A stretch of DNA of 64,000 nucleotides, from the NCBI GenBank assembly GCA_029572965.1, contig JAKPQD010000024.1, positions 1 to 64,000 on the forward strand. Reading direction: 5' to 3'. The notes under the pieces were generated by a model. It saw only the letters and a program-made list of their open reading frames with translations. It did no database searches and was not told where the DNA came from. Below, one piece after another: positions 17,006 through 26,537 of this stretch. Position numbers and translations under genes: made by a program. The stretch's first letter is position 1. Each line of letters opens with the position of its first letter. Origin of the DNA: Bacteroidota bacterium (GTDB lineage Bacteria > Bacteroidota > Bacteroidia > Bacteroidales > DTGW01).

Positions 17006-18070
17006 ATGAAGTTAAAAATTGTTTTTGCGTTTGGGATACTTTCATTAGGCTTATTGGCCAAAGCTCAATATGTTGAAAAGGCAGTTTTGGTAGATTATAA
17101 CAATATTAGCACTGAAGAAGCTTTTATTTATTATTTTTTGCCTAAAACAGTAATAGGAGCAACTGTTTTTTATAGTCAAATCAATGAAAAAAGCGGGCCA
17201 TACAGCCAATTTGCTGAAGAGATGCTTGGTATAACTGATATAGTGAAGACCAACAGGACTTATTGGAGAATTGACAGTGTTAAAGTCTCTAATTTTACTG
17301 TGCCAGATAAAAAGCAGTTGGTTGGGATTAAACCTGGCAAAAAGTTTGAAATGCGGTTTTTACAACCTATTGCTGATGCAGGTTTTATATTAAGCCCTCA
17401 GGCTATTGGTTTTAAACAGGCAACTACTGACAACTATATTGGAGAAAAGCAAAACATCATTTCAGAAATATTACGCAAGCCTATAATTAGGCCCACTACA
17501 GATACAACTTTTCGGACTGTAATCAGGGATTCGGTTACCCATCGTCTGCCAATTATAAAGAACGTCACTGCTGCTGTTTCACTTCGTGACAGGGCCAAAG
17601 AAGCAGCACAGGACATTTTCAAACTCAGGCAAAGGCAGTATGAAATAATTTTGGGCGAAGACGAGCCTCATACCAACAAAAAGATGTTCAATGCTCAATT
17701 AAATGCCCTTGCTGAAATGGAAAGAAGCTACCTCATGCTGTTTACAGGGCAAACCACTACTTCAAGCTGCCAGGCAACTTTTTATTACACACCTTCAGAT
17801 GATTTAACTACTGACGCATCTGCAACATTGTTTTGGTTCGACGAAATAAATGGCTTTTCGGGGAAAAAAGGTAAGGCTATTAAACTTTCTATGATTATTG
17901 AAAAAGAAAACAATGCAACTCAGGTTTTGCCGCAGGGGAAGAATGTCGTTTATTACAAAATGCCTGTAAATGTTGATTTTTCGATTGCTGACAACGATAA
18001 AACATATTTTAAAGGGCAAATTCCGGTTTATCAATTTGGAAAAATAATGCCTTTTATTATTGTTCCTTAG
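17006..18070 (+). CDS. DUF4831-family secreted protein
   Basis: A 354-residue protein with a signal peptide (MKLKIVFAFGILSLGLLAKAQ). The body matches the Bacteroidota family DUF4831: the early YNNISTEEAFIYYFLPKTV segment, YWRIDSVKVSNFTVPD, and the central AKEAAQDIFKLRQRQYEIIL and FNAQLNALAEMERSYLMLFTG. No biochemical role is known for the family; it is taken to be periplasmic or surface-associated. Its stop codon overlaps the stop codon of the converging T9SS cargo gene (shared TTAG at 18067-18070). Confidence 0.85.
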   Translation: MKLKIVFAFGILSLGLLAKAQYVEKAVLVDYNNISTEEAFIYYFLPKTVIGATVFYSQINEKSGPYSQFAEEMLGITDIVKTNRTYWRIDSVKVSNFTVPDKKQLVGIKPGKKFEMRFLQPIADAGFILSPQAIGFKQATTDNYIGEKQNIISEILRKPIIRPTTDTTFRTVIRDSVTHRLPIIKNVTAAVSLRDRAKEAAQDIFKLRQRQYEIILGEDEPHTNKKMFNAQLNALAEMERSYLMLFTGQTTTSSCQATFYYTPSDDLTTDASATLFWFDEINGFSGKKGKAIKLSMIIEKENNATQVLPQGKNVVYYKMPVNVDFSIADNDKTYFKGQIPVYQFGKIMPFIIVP

Positions 18071-19539
18071 TTGTTGCTGTCTCTGAACAAGTAAAAATAA
18101 CCTTTTCCTGAAACTTTATTTGGAGAATTTTTAATTTGTTTAGGGTCTGTTACTCCTGTTTTAGGTATTGGCCCCCAACCTGTAGCTTCAAAATAATAAT
18201 AATATATACCCGGCTTGGCGTCTGAGCCCCATGAAGTTTTTCCATCCCAGCCTTTCCATCCCTGGGCTACCTTGCCTTTATATTCATAAACCTTTTTGCC
18301 GTGGCTGTCAACAATGAAAAGGTGAAGGAATTGGATGGATCGTATAGTGTCTGATTTGATCGAAAAATAATCGTTTTTACCATCCCCGTTTGGGGTAAAT
18401 ACTTTTGGGAATGCATTTGCACCTTGTTCTCCAACCTTTGAGTTGACTACTTCTAAAGTTTTAGATATAGAATCTGTACAACGGTCATTTTGGGCATACA
18501 GGATGAGCTTGTATTTATAAGGATATTTGTAAGGAATGTCACTTATAGCATCAATAGAATCATTGGCTGTGTGAAAATAATAAACGCTATCAGCAGGGTC
18601 TTTGATGCTGTCAGCGAGTACCCAGGTCAGGTGGTTGGTATTTTGGCTTTTGCTAACCACTTTTGCCCACAAAGGAGCCTCTCCTGAAGCTTTTTCAGTG
18701 TAAAAACGCGTAGAAACCTCTGACATTGTATCTTCCGAAATGAAAAGACTAAATTCAGCTTTAGGAATAATGGATTTGTAAACAACAGTGTCTCTGATCA
18801 AGGTGTTTAGCTTATCAGAAAACTCGACAAAATAACGAGTATCTTTTGACGGGGGATTTGTGATGCTATATTTGTTTTTATCTGCCGTATAGATGCTTCC
18901 ATCTGTTCCTTTTATAATAATACGAGGTGTATTCTGAAAAACATTGTATTGATAGTCTTCTGGATTAGGAAGGACATAGTTGTCAGAGTGTACATACCTT
19001 AAACTATCAGGAAATTTTTCTCCTATAGAGGGAATGGCCCTTATATCTGTTTTAAAACAAGTGGCTTCAAAGTATTTGATATATCCTTTATCATCTTTTA
19101 CTAAGTGGAAACGTGAACGGTTGATAACAATCCAGGCATAGAAGCTGGTATCAACATTTCCTTTTGACATTTGTACCTTGTAGCAGCCTGTTGGAAGGTT
19201 CTCAAGCTCCATGCTGTCTATATTGCTATAAACAGACAAGGTGTCTTTTAAAATTCTTTCAGCAAAGTTGTAAGTCCACCATTTAAAAGTCCAACCGCTC
19301 TGGCGGTCTGGCGAAATGGCTTTTATTTTTCCAATATGTTCTTTTGCTTTAATATCAACATTATAAGCAAATACTTTGGCGTAGAAAGCTTTAAAATCAG
19401 CAGTTTTCCTATAATTAATCAATGTGTCCTTATTGGCCCCTACATGGTACAGTTGGGCATACCCTTCTGTGTAGGCAGAAAACACAATGCTTATGACCAA
19501 TAATATTTTATAAGATACTTGTTTCAATTTGGTTTGCAA
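18067..19539 (-). CDS. T9SS type B cargo protein with gliding-motility (CHU_C) C-terminal domain
   Basis: A 490-residue secreted protein. It opens with a signal peptide (about residues 10-29, ending near GYAQ), continues with a long beta-rich region without a family I recognise, and ends with a clear CHU_C/T9SS type B sorting domain from about residue 385 (PKVFTPNGDGKNDYFSIKSD, VDSHGKKVYEYKG, GWDGKTSWG, PGIYYYYFEATG). Such domains direct export through the type IX system. No ATG is available near the start; TTG at 19539 or 19527 must serve. After the sorting domain there is a short extra tail (about 25 residues, GKGYFYLFRDSNN at the end), longer than usual. Confidence 0.88.
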   Translation of the reverse strand: MQTKLKQVSYKILLVISIVFSAYTEGYAQLYHVGANKDTLINYRKTADFKAFYAKVFAYNVDIKAKEHIGKIKAISPDRQSGWTFKWWTYNFAERILKDTLSVYSNIDSMELENLPTGCYKVQMSKGNVDTSFYAWIVINRSRFHLVKDDKGYIKYFEATCFKTDIRAIPSIGEKFPDSLRYVHSDNYVLPNPEDYQYNVFQNTPRIIIKGTDGSIYTADKNKYSITNPPSKDTRYFVEFSDKLNTLIRDTVVYKSIIPKAEFSLFISEDTMSEVSTRFYTEKASGEAPLWAKVVSKSQNTNHLTWVLADSIKDPADSVYYFHTANDSIDAISDIPYKYPYKYKLILYAQNDRCTDSISKTLEVVNSKVGEQGANAFPKVFTPNGDGKNDYFSIKSDTIRSIQFLHLFIVDSHGKKVYEYKGKVAQGWKGWDGKTSWGSDAKPGIYYYYFEATGWGPIPKTGVTDPKQIKNSPNKVSGKGYFYLFRDSNN

Positions 19540-19764
19540 AAATAATTTTTAAAAATAAGTGGCAAATATATTGAAATACTGCTAACTGTGTCTGTTTCTT
19601 TTTCAAGAAAAATGTTTAGCATTGTTATAACCACAAAAGTCGGCAAAAATTGTTTATATGGGTAAAAAAAACAGCCCTTGTGACGTTTGTTAATATTTCA
19701 TCATAAAAATATTAATGCAGAGCCATATAGGTGAAGTATTTTTGAGCCACTAAAATGAAATCTT

Positions 19765-22101
19765 GTGAGTGATTTTTTGAACCAGTTGAATGAAAGCCAG
19801 CGTGCTGCTGTTGAGTGTACCAATGGTGCATCATTAGTAATTGCAGGTGCCGGGTCGGGCAAAACACGTGTATTGACCTATAAAATTGCTCATCTGTTAG
19901 AAAAAGGCATTGATGCCCGCTCTATTCTTGCTCTTACCTTTACCAATAAGGCTGCACGCGAAATGAAAGAGCGTATTACAAAGCTTGTAGGCGAGGAAGC
20001 CTCACGAAACCTTCAAATGGGCACTTTTCATTCTATCTTTTCAAAGATTTTGCGTATTGAATCAGCTTCTTTGGGTTATTCGACCAACTATTCCATATAC
20101 GACAGCAGCGACTCAAAAAGTGTGATACAGGCTGTAATAAAAAGTCTTTCGCTTGATACGCAAAATTACAAGCCTGCCATAGTGCAATCTTGCATATCTA
20201 TGGCTAAGAATAACCTTATCACGCCTGCTGTTTATGCTGCATCTGCTGAAATTATCGAGAGGGACAAGGCCGCTAAATTATCATACATTGCTGAAATATA
20301 TCGCCTGTACAATGCACGTTGTAAGGCTTCAGATGCTATGGATTTTGATGACTTGCTGTTGAATACCAACATTTTGTTCCGCGATTTTCCTGATGTGTTG
20401 GCCAAATACCAGCGCTACATCCGTTATATACTGGTTGATGAGTACCAGGACACTAACTTTGCCCAATATCTTATTATTAAAAAATTGGCCGCCAATCACA
20501 GAAACATTTGCGTGGTGGGCGATGATGCCCAGAGTATCTACTCATTTCGTGGTGCAAAGATTGAGAATATCTTAAATTTTAAAAACGACTATCCGGAATA
20601 TCAGCTTTTTAAGCTTGAACAGAACTATCGTTCTACGCAAAATATTGTCAATGCTGCCAATAGTGTTATTGCAAAAAATTCACAGCAAATTCCGAAAAAC
20701 GTTTTTTCAAAAAATGCTGAAGGGGAGCTGGTCAATGTCATTTCTAATGCTACCGACATTGAAGAGGCATACAGTATAGCCAATGAGATCAATACACTGA
20801 AGCGCGAAGATAAAGTTAACCTTGATGAAATAGCTATCTTGTACCGTACTAACGCTCAAAGCCGTGTATTTGAAGATGCTTTTCGCAAAATGGGCATTGC
20901 CTACAAGATTTATGGAGGGCTATCGTTCTATCAACGCAAAGAAATAAAGGATCTGACTTCATACTTTAGGTTAGTAATAAACCCCAATGACAACGAAGCT
21001 TTTAAACGTTGTATCAACGAACCTGCCCGCGGAATTGGCGATACAACACTCGAAAAGCTCGAAACTTCCGCTAATGAAAATCAGACAAGCTTATGGAATG
21101 TTATAAACTCTGAAATGCTTGGCAGTATCAATTTCAATAAAGGCACATTAGCTAAACTGGAAGGCTTTGTGAAACTAATTAAAGGGTTTGCTGAAATGGT
21201 GGGCAATACCGATGCTTATAACCTTGCAAGGCATATTGCAGTTGCTTCGGGATATCTCAATGCTTTGAAAGAAGAGAATACACAGGAAAGTCTTAACCGT
21301 ATTGAAAATATAGACGAGTTGCTAAACAGTATTCAGAAGTTTATTGATGATAATGCTGAGGAAAATCAAATAGTTACATTGAATCAGTTTATGGAAACCA
21401 TTTCGTTACTGACTGATGCTGATAATGAAGATGAAACTTCCAGGGAAAAAGTTACCCTTATGACTATTCATGCATCTAAAGGCCTTGAATTCAATTATGT
21501 TTTTGTGGTTGGCATTGAGGAAGACCTTTTCCCTTCAAAACGTATGGTAGGTTCGCCTGCTGAATTGGAAGAAGAACGCAGGTTGTTTTATGTAGCTATT
21601 ACCAGGGCCGCTGTAAAGGCTACGCTTTCATATTCTAACTTTAGGTACAAGCATGGTTCGCCTACCTTCTGTGTCCCTAGTCGTTTTATCCGCGATGTGG
21701 ACGAGAAATTTCTTGACACCTCAAGGGCTCGCGATTTGTATGATACTCCTAAGGCTACTACCGATGGGATGCCTGTAGATCCTCGTACTAAAGCATATTC
21801 TCGCGACCTGCGTTCGGTAGCTGAACCTAAGTCAACTTCAACAGCGGTAAATGAAGTAAGGCGCACGCTTACCCGAATACAGGAAGTTAACCGTAAACCT
21901 GTTGCTATACCTGAAAATTTTGAACCTGATGACCCCAATAGCATAAAAGAAGGCATGACTGTGCTGCATCAAAAGTTTGGGCCAGGGATGGTAGTATCTA
22001 TAGAAGGATCAGCTCCTAACAATAAGGCTACAGTGGTATTTGAAATGGATGGAGAAAAAACGCTCCTGTTGAAATTTGCCAGGTTGAAAATTCTCAACTA
22101 A
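19765..22101 (+). CDS. pcrA: UvrD/PcrA-family DNA helicase
   Basis: A 778-residue superfamily 1A 3'-5' helicase for nucleotide-excision and recombination-related repair. Motif I AGAGSGKT (residues 27-34), motif II LVDEYQDT, motif III VGDDAQSIYSFRGA, motif IV EQNYRST, motif V MTIHASKGLEF and motif VI EERRLFYVAITRA are all intact. The C-terminal tail ends in a small HQKFGPGMVVSIEG beta domain typical of PcrA/UvrD, which contacts RNA polymerase. The start is GTG at 19765; a TAttTTTG -7 box at 19737-19744 leaves a very short leader. Confidence 0.95.
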   Translation: MSDFLNQLNESQRAAVECTNGASLVIAGAGSGKTRVLTYKIAHLLEKGIDARSILALTFTNKAAREMKERITKLVGEEASRNLQMGTFHSIFSKILRIESASLGYSTNYSIYDSSDSKSVIQAVIKSLSLDTQNYKPAIVQSCISMAKNNLITPAVYAASAEIIERDKAAKLSYIAEIYRLYNARCKASDAMDFDDLLLNTNILFRDFPDVLAKYQRYIRYILVDEYQDTNFAQYLIIKKLAANHRNICVVGDDAQSIYSFRGAKIENILNFKNDYPEYQLFKLEQNYRSTQNIVNAANSVIAKNSQQIPKNVFSKNAEGELVNVISNATDIEEAYSIANEINTLKREDKVNLDEIAILYRTNAQSRVFEDAFRKMGIAYKIYGGLSFYQRKEIKDLTSYFRLVINPNDNEAFKRCINEPARGIGDTTLEKLETSANENQTSLWNVINSEMLGSINFNKGTLAKLEGFVKLIKGFAEMVGNTDAYNLARHIAVASGYLNALKEENTQESLNRIENIDELLNSIQKFIDDNAEENQIVTLNQFMETISLLTDADNEDETSREKVTLMTIHASKGLEFNYVFVVGIEEDLFPSKRMVGSPAELEEERRLFYVAITRAAVKATLSYSNFRYKHGSPTFCVPSRFIRDVDEKFLDTSRARDLYDTPKATTDGMPVDPRTKAYSRDLRSVAEPKSTSTAVNEVRRTLTRIQEVNRKPVAIPENFEPDDPNSIKEGMTVLHQKFGPGMVVSIEGSAPNNKATVVFEMDGEKTLLLKFARLKILN

Positions 22102-22190
22102 ACAAATATTAAATGCTTGTTAATGAACTACTATTGGCCGTAATTTTCAAGCAGGAATTGTAATATTGTAATAAGGTTAAATTAATAATA

Positions 22191-22244
22191 AAAAACGCCC
22201 TGCCTTTGCTATTCCAAGATTTAGTAAATGCAGGGTTTGTTTTT
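22191..22244 (+). terminator. Possible terminator after the helicase gene
   Basis: AAAAAC then CCCTGC (22191-22203) pair with GCAGGG then GTTTTT (22230-22244), leaving a 26-nt loop and a T-rich end. It would end the helicase transcript but lies only 12 bases before the lactonase ATG, and a near-consensus -7 box (TGccTTTG, 22201-22208) lies inside the loop arm. It could therefore also control the next gene. Confidence 0.4.
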
Positions 22245-22256
22245 AAAAAGTATATT

Positions 22257-23471
22257 ATGAGAAAAACTTCTTCGTTAAGTTTTGGCATTGTAGCAGTTTT
22301 ATCCATCTTTTTAGCTACACCACTGTCTTATAGCTGTTCAAAAGATGATAAAACCCCAGCAGCCAAAGGCTCAATTTTTACAGACACTTCAAAACTTTCA
22401 AAAATGAACCGTTACTATGTATTTATCGGCACTTATACTGATGGAACCGGAGTTGCGAAATCTACTGGTATCCAAATTTACCAGATGAACCCTGACAGCG
22501 GGTCGCTTAAGTTTGTTGGTGTGTCTTCCAATACAGACAATCCTTCGTATCTCACCATCCATCCATCAAAGAAATGGCTGTTGGCCGTGAATGAATCGTG
22601 GCCGGGCAAAATAACCTCTTTCAAAATAGACACAACAAATATATCGTTGGTAGAAATCAATTCAGTTGCCTCTTCTGGCAATTCGCCCTGTTATATCAGC
22701 ATTGACAAAACTGGCAAATACGCTATGGCGGCTAATTACAGCAGTGGTAGTTTTGCATCCTTTGGAATTGGGGTTGACGGAACGTTGACTGAGGTATTGT
22801 CTGTCCTGCATGGCAAAGGAAAAAGTACAAATGCTATACGGCAGGAAGGCCCTCATGCCCACATGATAGATCAGGATACATCAATCGGATTTGTTTATGC
22901 TACCGATTTAGGTATCGACAAGGTACATACTATTTCTTTAGATACAACAACCGGCAAATTAAAGCTTTTGACATCGTTGAAATCTGAAGCTGGGGCCGGA
23001 CCAAGACATTTTGCTGTGCATCCTGCCAAACACATGCTTTATGTATTGCATGAATTAAAGGGGATTATAGAAGTATCAACAATCAAAACTGCTGATGGTT
23101 CTTTGCAAAAGATACAAAGTATTTCTTCAGCGCCTGCAGTTTCTGCTGTTTATCCTGGCTCGGCAGATATACACATTACTGCTGATGGCCGGTTTCTTTA
23201 TGTTTCCAATCGAGGTGAACTTAACAATATTGCCATTTTTGCCGTTAATCAGACGGATGGAACGCTGCAACTGATAAAGCATGTTGCATGCGGAGGTACA
23301 GCACCCCGGAATTTTGCCATTGACCCGACAGGGAAATTCTTACTTGTAGCGAACATGGACAGCAACAATATTGTGGTTTTTAAAATTGATCCTACTACTG
23401 GAGACCTGATTTCAACCGGCATTGACATAACAGTCCCAAAACCTGTTTGTGTCAAATTCTTAGTATTATAG
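22257..23471 (+). CDS. Lactonase-family beta-propeller lipoprotein (6-phosphogluconolactonase YbhE type)
   Basis: About 404 residues. The ATG at 22257 opens a signal peptide with a lipobox (LSYSCSKDD), so the protein is a lipoprotein in the envelope. The mature part is a seven-bladed propeller of the Pgl/lactonase family: YVFIGTYTDGTG at the start, PHAHMIDQDTSIGFVYATDLG in the middle, GAGPRHFAVHPAKHMLYVLHEL and RNFAIDPTGKFLLVANMDSN in later blades. Cytosolic relatives hydrolyse 6-phosphogluconolactone; an extracytoplasmic member may act on another sugar lactone. It converges with dprA, 12 bp apart. Confidence 0.88.
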   Translation: MRKTSSLSFGIVAVLSIFLATPLSYSCSKDDKTPAAKGSIFTDTSKLSKMNRYYVFIGTYTDGTGVAKSTGIQIYQMNPDSGSLKFVGVSSNTDNPSYLTIHPSKKWLLAVNESWPGKITSFKIDTTNISLVEINSVASSGNSPCYISIDKTGKYAMAANYSSGSFASFGIGVDGTLTEVLSVLHGKGKSTNAIRQEGPHAHMIDQDTSIGFVYATDLGIDKVHTISLDTTTGKLKLLTSLKSEAGAGPRHFAVHPAKHMLYVLHELKGIIEVSTIKTADGSLQKIQSISSAPAVSAVYPGSADIHITADGRFLYVSNRGELNNIAIFAVNQTDGTLQLIKHVACGGTAPRNFAIDPTGKFLLVANMDSNNIVVFKIDPTTGDLISTGIDITVPKPVCVKFLVL

Positions 23472-23483
23472 AGAACACCATCT

Positions 23484-24593
23484 TTAAACCTTTCGGTAAA
23501 TTTTTCCTGGCAGGCTTCTTACCATTCCATCAAATTCAAGTTTTAAAAGCATTGATGAAACTTTGCTTACTGGCATTTCACTTTCAACCCCAATAATATC
23601 AATATGTGCTGAGTCGTGGCGATTTAATACATCCATCACTACTTTTTCTTCTTCTGTCAACTCTACAAAAAGGTTACGTTGTATAACCTTTGGTTTGTTT
23701 TCATTTTCTGAAGCCCATCCAAGAAGATATTCAATATCTTCGGCTGATTCTATCAACGCTGCTTTGTTTTGTTTTATCAACATATTGCATCCTTGCGAGT
23801 GATTGTCATCAATGCGTCCAGGAAGGGCAAATACATCCCGGTTATATGAGTTGGCAAATTCGGCAGTGGCAAGTGCCCCTCCTTTTTTGCCTGTCTCAAC
23901 TACAATTACAGCATCTGATAAACCTGCTATAATGCGATTGCGGCGTACGAAAAGTGCCCTGTCTGCTTTGGTATCAGATGTATATTCGGTTACCAGTGCC
24001 CCGTTTTTGGCTATTTCACGGGCATATTTATCGTGTTCTGCAGGATATACTGTCTTCATGCCGTGACCTATTACGGCTATTGTAGGCAATCCGGCTTTTA
24101 TAGCTGCCTTATGAGAGGTAATGTCAATGCCAAAAGCTAACCCGCTGATGATGACTACATCATGTTTTCTCTCAGCTAAGGTAAAAATTAGTTTCTCACA
24201 AAATGCTTTTCCATAATCTGTGGCTTTACGTGTGCCTACAATGCTAATCATCTTGGGCGAATCTAAGTTACAATTGCCTTTAGAATAAAGCACTACGGGC
24301 GAATCAGGGCAATGTTTCAGTCGGGCCGGGTAATTGTCGTCTAAGTAAAACCAAGCTTTTATGTTATACTTGTCAATAAAGGCAAGTTCGGCTTCAGCTT
24401 TTGTCATCACCTCTGATTTGAGTATCTCATCTGCAACATATTCGCCAATGCCTGGTATTTTAAGCAAATTGCTTTTTTTTTCTTTCAAAACCCCTTCAAC
24501 ACTTCCTGTGTAAGCAATGAGCTTTTTAGCAGTCATGCAGCCAATGCCTGGAATCATGGTTAAAGCTATAGCATGGAGTAGTGAATTGTCCAT
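23484..24593 (-). CDS. dprA: DNA-processing protein DprA
   Basis: A 369-residue protein that binds single-stranded DNA and loads RecA during uptake of DNA. The N-terminal helix-hairpin-helix region (residues 1-60) is followed by the Rossmann-like core with VGTRKATDYGKAF, SGLAFGIDITSHKAAIKAGL, FVRRNRIIAGLSDAVIVVE and KGGALATAEFANS. A winged-helix C-terminal domain (about 300-369, VVMDVLNRHDSAHIDIIGV) is present. With comM elsewhere in the window, the genome may be able to take up DNA, though no uptake machinery is seen here. It lies directly downstream of a small membrane-protein gene, 5 bp apart. Confidence 0.95.
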   Translation of the reverse strand: MDNSLLHAIALTMIPGIGCMTAKKLIAYTGSVEGVLKEKKSNLLKIPGIGEYVADEILKSEVMTKAEAELAFIDKYNIKAWFYLDDNYPARLKHCPDSPVVLYSKGNCNLDSPKMISIVGTRKATDYGKAFCEKLIFTLAERKHDVVIISGLAFGIDITSHKAAIKAGLPTIAVIGHGMKTVYPAEHDKYAREIAKNGALVTEYTSDTKADRALFVRRNRIIAGLSDAVIVVETGKKGGALATAEFANSYNRDVFALPGRIDDNHSQGCNMLIKQNKAALIESAEDIEYLLGWASENENKPKVIQRNLFVELTEEEKVVMDVLNRHDSAHIDIIGVESEMPVSKVSSMLLKLEFDGMVRSLPGKIYRKV

Positions 24594-24598
24594 AAATG

Positions 24599-25081
24599 TT
24601 AAATGCTTTTAGACAAACCTTTTAAAAAGGTTTCTAATTCGGCTATTTGCTCTTTTGTTAAAGCTGAAATTGAGATAGGAGGGTATTTTGCTTTTTTGTT
24701 TTTCATCCTTTGAAAAAGAATCAAACTTTTTTTAAGGCCTTTGAATGGCTGATTTATTTCAAAACCAATAAAATCGGCTAAAGGAATTTCAATACTTTTG
24801 TGTTTGGCGCTAAAAAAGCGCAATGAATAATATCTGAAAACAAGTTTATTGTCTTCGGTAGCAGCTTCAATAAAATTGAGGTTGAGCCAATATCTGTATA
24901 AGTGCAACAATATATAAAGTAAGGCAATACCAATAATATAAAGTTCTCTGTTGAGCCCCAATACAGGCGTATTAAAAAAATCGGCCAGGAAAATAATGGG
25001 TATCAATATGGTCAGGCTGATAGTTGAAAGGTACATTAGCTTGCGTTCGCGGACAACAAAGGCAGAATTTTCTATTCTCAT
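24599..25081 (-). CDS. Small membrane protein with PH-like domain
   Basis: A 160-residue protein of no firmly recognised family. Two adjacent hydrophobic segments (about 18-35 and 45-62) form a hairpin in the membrane, followed by a soluble domain with a strand-rich pattern (LVFRYYSLRFFSAKHKSIEI) and a final helix (TKEQIAELETFLKGL). This is like the bacterial PH-like proteins that follow a membrane hairpin. It lies 5 bp upstream of dprA and is probably co-transcribed, without showing a functional link. Confidence 0.6.
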   Translation of the reverse strand: MRIENSAFVVRERKLMYLSTISLTILIPIIFLADFFNTPVLGLNRELYIIGIALLYILLHLYRYWLNLNFIEAATEDNKLVFRYYSLRFFSAKHKSIEIPLADFIGFEINQPFKGLKKSLILFQRMKNKKAKYPPISISALTKEQIAELETFLKGLSKSI

Positions 25082-25216
25082 ACTTACTTAAAATTTGTAC
25101 TAATGTAATGCTTTTTATGATTATGTTGAAATTTTACACGCAAAGACACAAAGACTTGAAGTTTATAAACATTTTTGAATCAATAGAATATCTTTGCATC
25201 CAATAAAAATGTAAAA

Positions 25217-26455
25217 GTGAATTATAAGGTAGAATTTAAAGGTGAAAATGTAGAGGGGATTATCAAGGTACCTGCCTCTAAAAGCATTGCCAATCGTTTG
25301 CTTATTATACAAGCTTTGTGTAAAGAAAAATTTAATATCAATAACTTGTCAGATAGTGAAGATACAGTTGTTTTGCAACGAGGTCTTGTTTCTGAATCTG
25401 ATATTATTGACATTGGTCACGCCGGTACTTCTATGCGCTTTTTGACAGCTTATTTTGCTTCGCAGCCTGGCAATAAAATACTTACTGGATCTGCCCGCAT
25501 GAAAGAACGTCCTATTGGAAGCCTTGTTGAAGCTTTACAAAATCTTGGGGCAGATATTGAATATGTTGAAAAAAAAGGTTATCCTCCTTTGCAAATTAGG
25601 GGAAAACAGCTTAATGGAAAGCGAATAGCTATAGATAGTAGCATAAGTAGCCAGTTTATTAGTGCTTTGTTGATGGTTGCCCCTACATTTAAAGGGGGGC
25701 TTGAGCTTGAGCTTGAAAAGAATGTTATTTCTTCGTCTTATATAGAAATGACAATAAGTTTAATGAAATTAGCCGGAGTTTTGGTCAAAAAACAGGATAA
25801 TCTGCTTATTGTCCCAGAAGCTACTTACAAAATGAAGGATTTTACTGTTGAGGGAGATTGGAGTGGCGTTTCGTATTGGTACCAGATTGCGGCATTAGCC
25901 AAAAAGCCTGATATTGCTATAACTTCGTTATATAAGGAAAGTTTTCAGGGCGATGCTCGTTGTGCTGAAGTATTTAAACACGTTGGAATTGAGACTGCAT
26001 ATAATAAAGATGGAATAGCTCTTTCTAAATCGACTGATATTCCTGCTCATTTTGAATTTGATTTTATTGAAAACCCTGATATTGTTCAAACATTGGCGGT
26101 TACTTGCGTTATGTTGGGCATTTCTTTTAAATTTACCGGTACACAAACTTTACGTATCAAGGAAACTGACCGTATTGCTGCTTTGCAGAATGAATTAGGC
26201 AAGTTTGGTGCTGTTTTGGAATATTCCAATAATGGAACCCTCAGTTGGGATGGCAAACGTAACTCTCTTGCAGCTATTAAAGAGCCCATACGCATTCCAA
26301 CTTATCATGACCATCGTATGGCTATGGCTTTTGCCCCAATAGCATTGATGGGTATTCCTGTAATCATTGAAAATGTTGATGTAGTGCGCAAATCATATCC
26401 TGCATTTTGGACAGATCTTAAAGCGGTCGGGTTTTCGTTAACAGAATGTGAGTAA
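25217..26455 (+). CDS. aroA: EPSP synthase (3-phosphoshikimate 1-carboxyvinyltransferase)
   Basis: A 412-residue shikimate-pathway enzyme joining phosphoenolpyruvate to shikimate-3-phosphate. Motifs are VPASKSIANRLLIIQAL (the PGSKS region, with Ala for Gly), HAGTSMRFLTAYF (usually GNAGTAMR), RPIGSLVEALQNLGA, KETDRIAALQNELGKFGA and DHRMAMAFAPIAL. The altered first two motifs are typical of Bacteroidota AroA. The start is GTG at 25217; a -7 box TAtcTTTG lies at 25189-25196. A bidirectional terminator separates it from serS. Confidence 0.95.
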   Translation: MNYKVEFKGENVEGIIKVPASKSIANRLLIIQALCKEKFNINNLSDSEDTVVLQRGLVSESDIIDIGHAGTSMRFLTAYFASQPGNKILTGSARMKERPIGSLVEALQNLGADIEYVEKKGYPPLQIRGKQLNGKRIAIDSSISSQFISALLMVAPTFKGGLELELEKNVISSSYIEMTISLMKLAGVLVKKQDNLLIVPEATYKMKDFTVEGDWSGVSYWYQIAALAKKPDIAITSLYKESFQGDARCAEVFKHVGIETAYNKDGIALSKSTDIPAHFEFDFIENPDIVQTLAVTCVMLGISFKFTGTQTLRIKETDRIAALQNELGKFGAVLEYSNNGTLSWDGKRNSLAAIKEPIRIPTYHDHRMAMAFAPIALMGIPVIIENVDVVRKSYPAFWTDLKAVGFSLTECE

Positions 26456-26485
26456 ATATAATATTTACAAGATAAATTTATACAA

Positions 26486-26519
26486 AAAAGCCTGACAACA
26501 TTTTCGTTATCAGGCTTTT
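26486..26519. terminator. Bidirectional terminator between aroA and serS
   Basis: AAAAGCCTGA (26486-26495) pairs with TCAGGCTTTT (26510-26519), with an extra AAC/GTT pairing inside. There is an A-run before and a T-run after, so it can end transcription from both converging genes. Confidence 0.85.
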
Positions 26520-26537
26520 GCATATCAAGAGTATTGA

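Noticed and set aside
25135-25155. CGCAAAGACACAAAG stretch before aroA, similar to words near 11250
   Set aside because: Short degenerate words common in AT-rich intergenic DNA of this phylum; no unit boundaries could be drawn.
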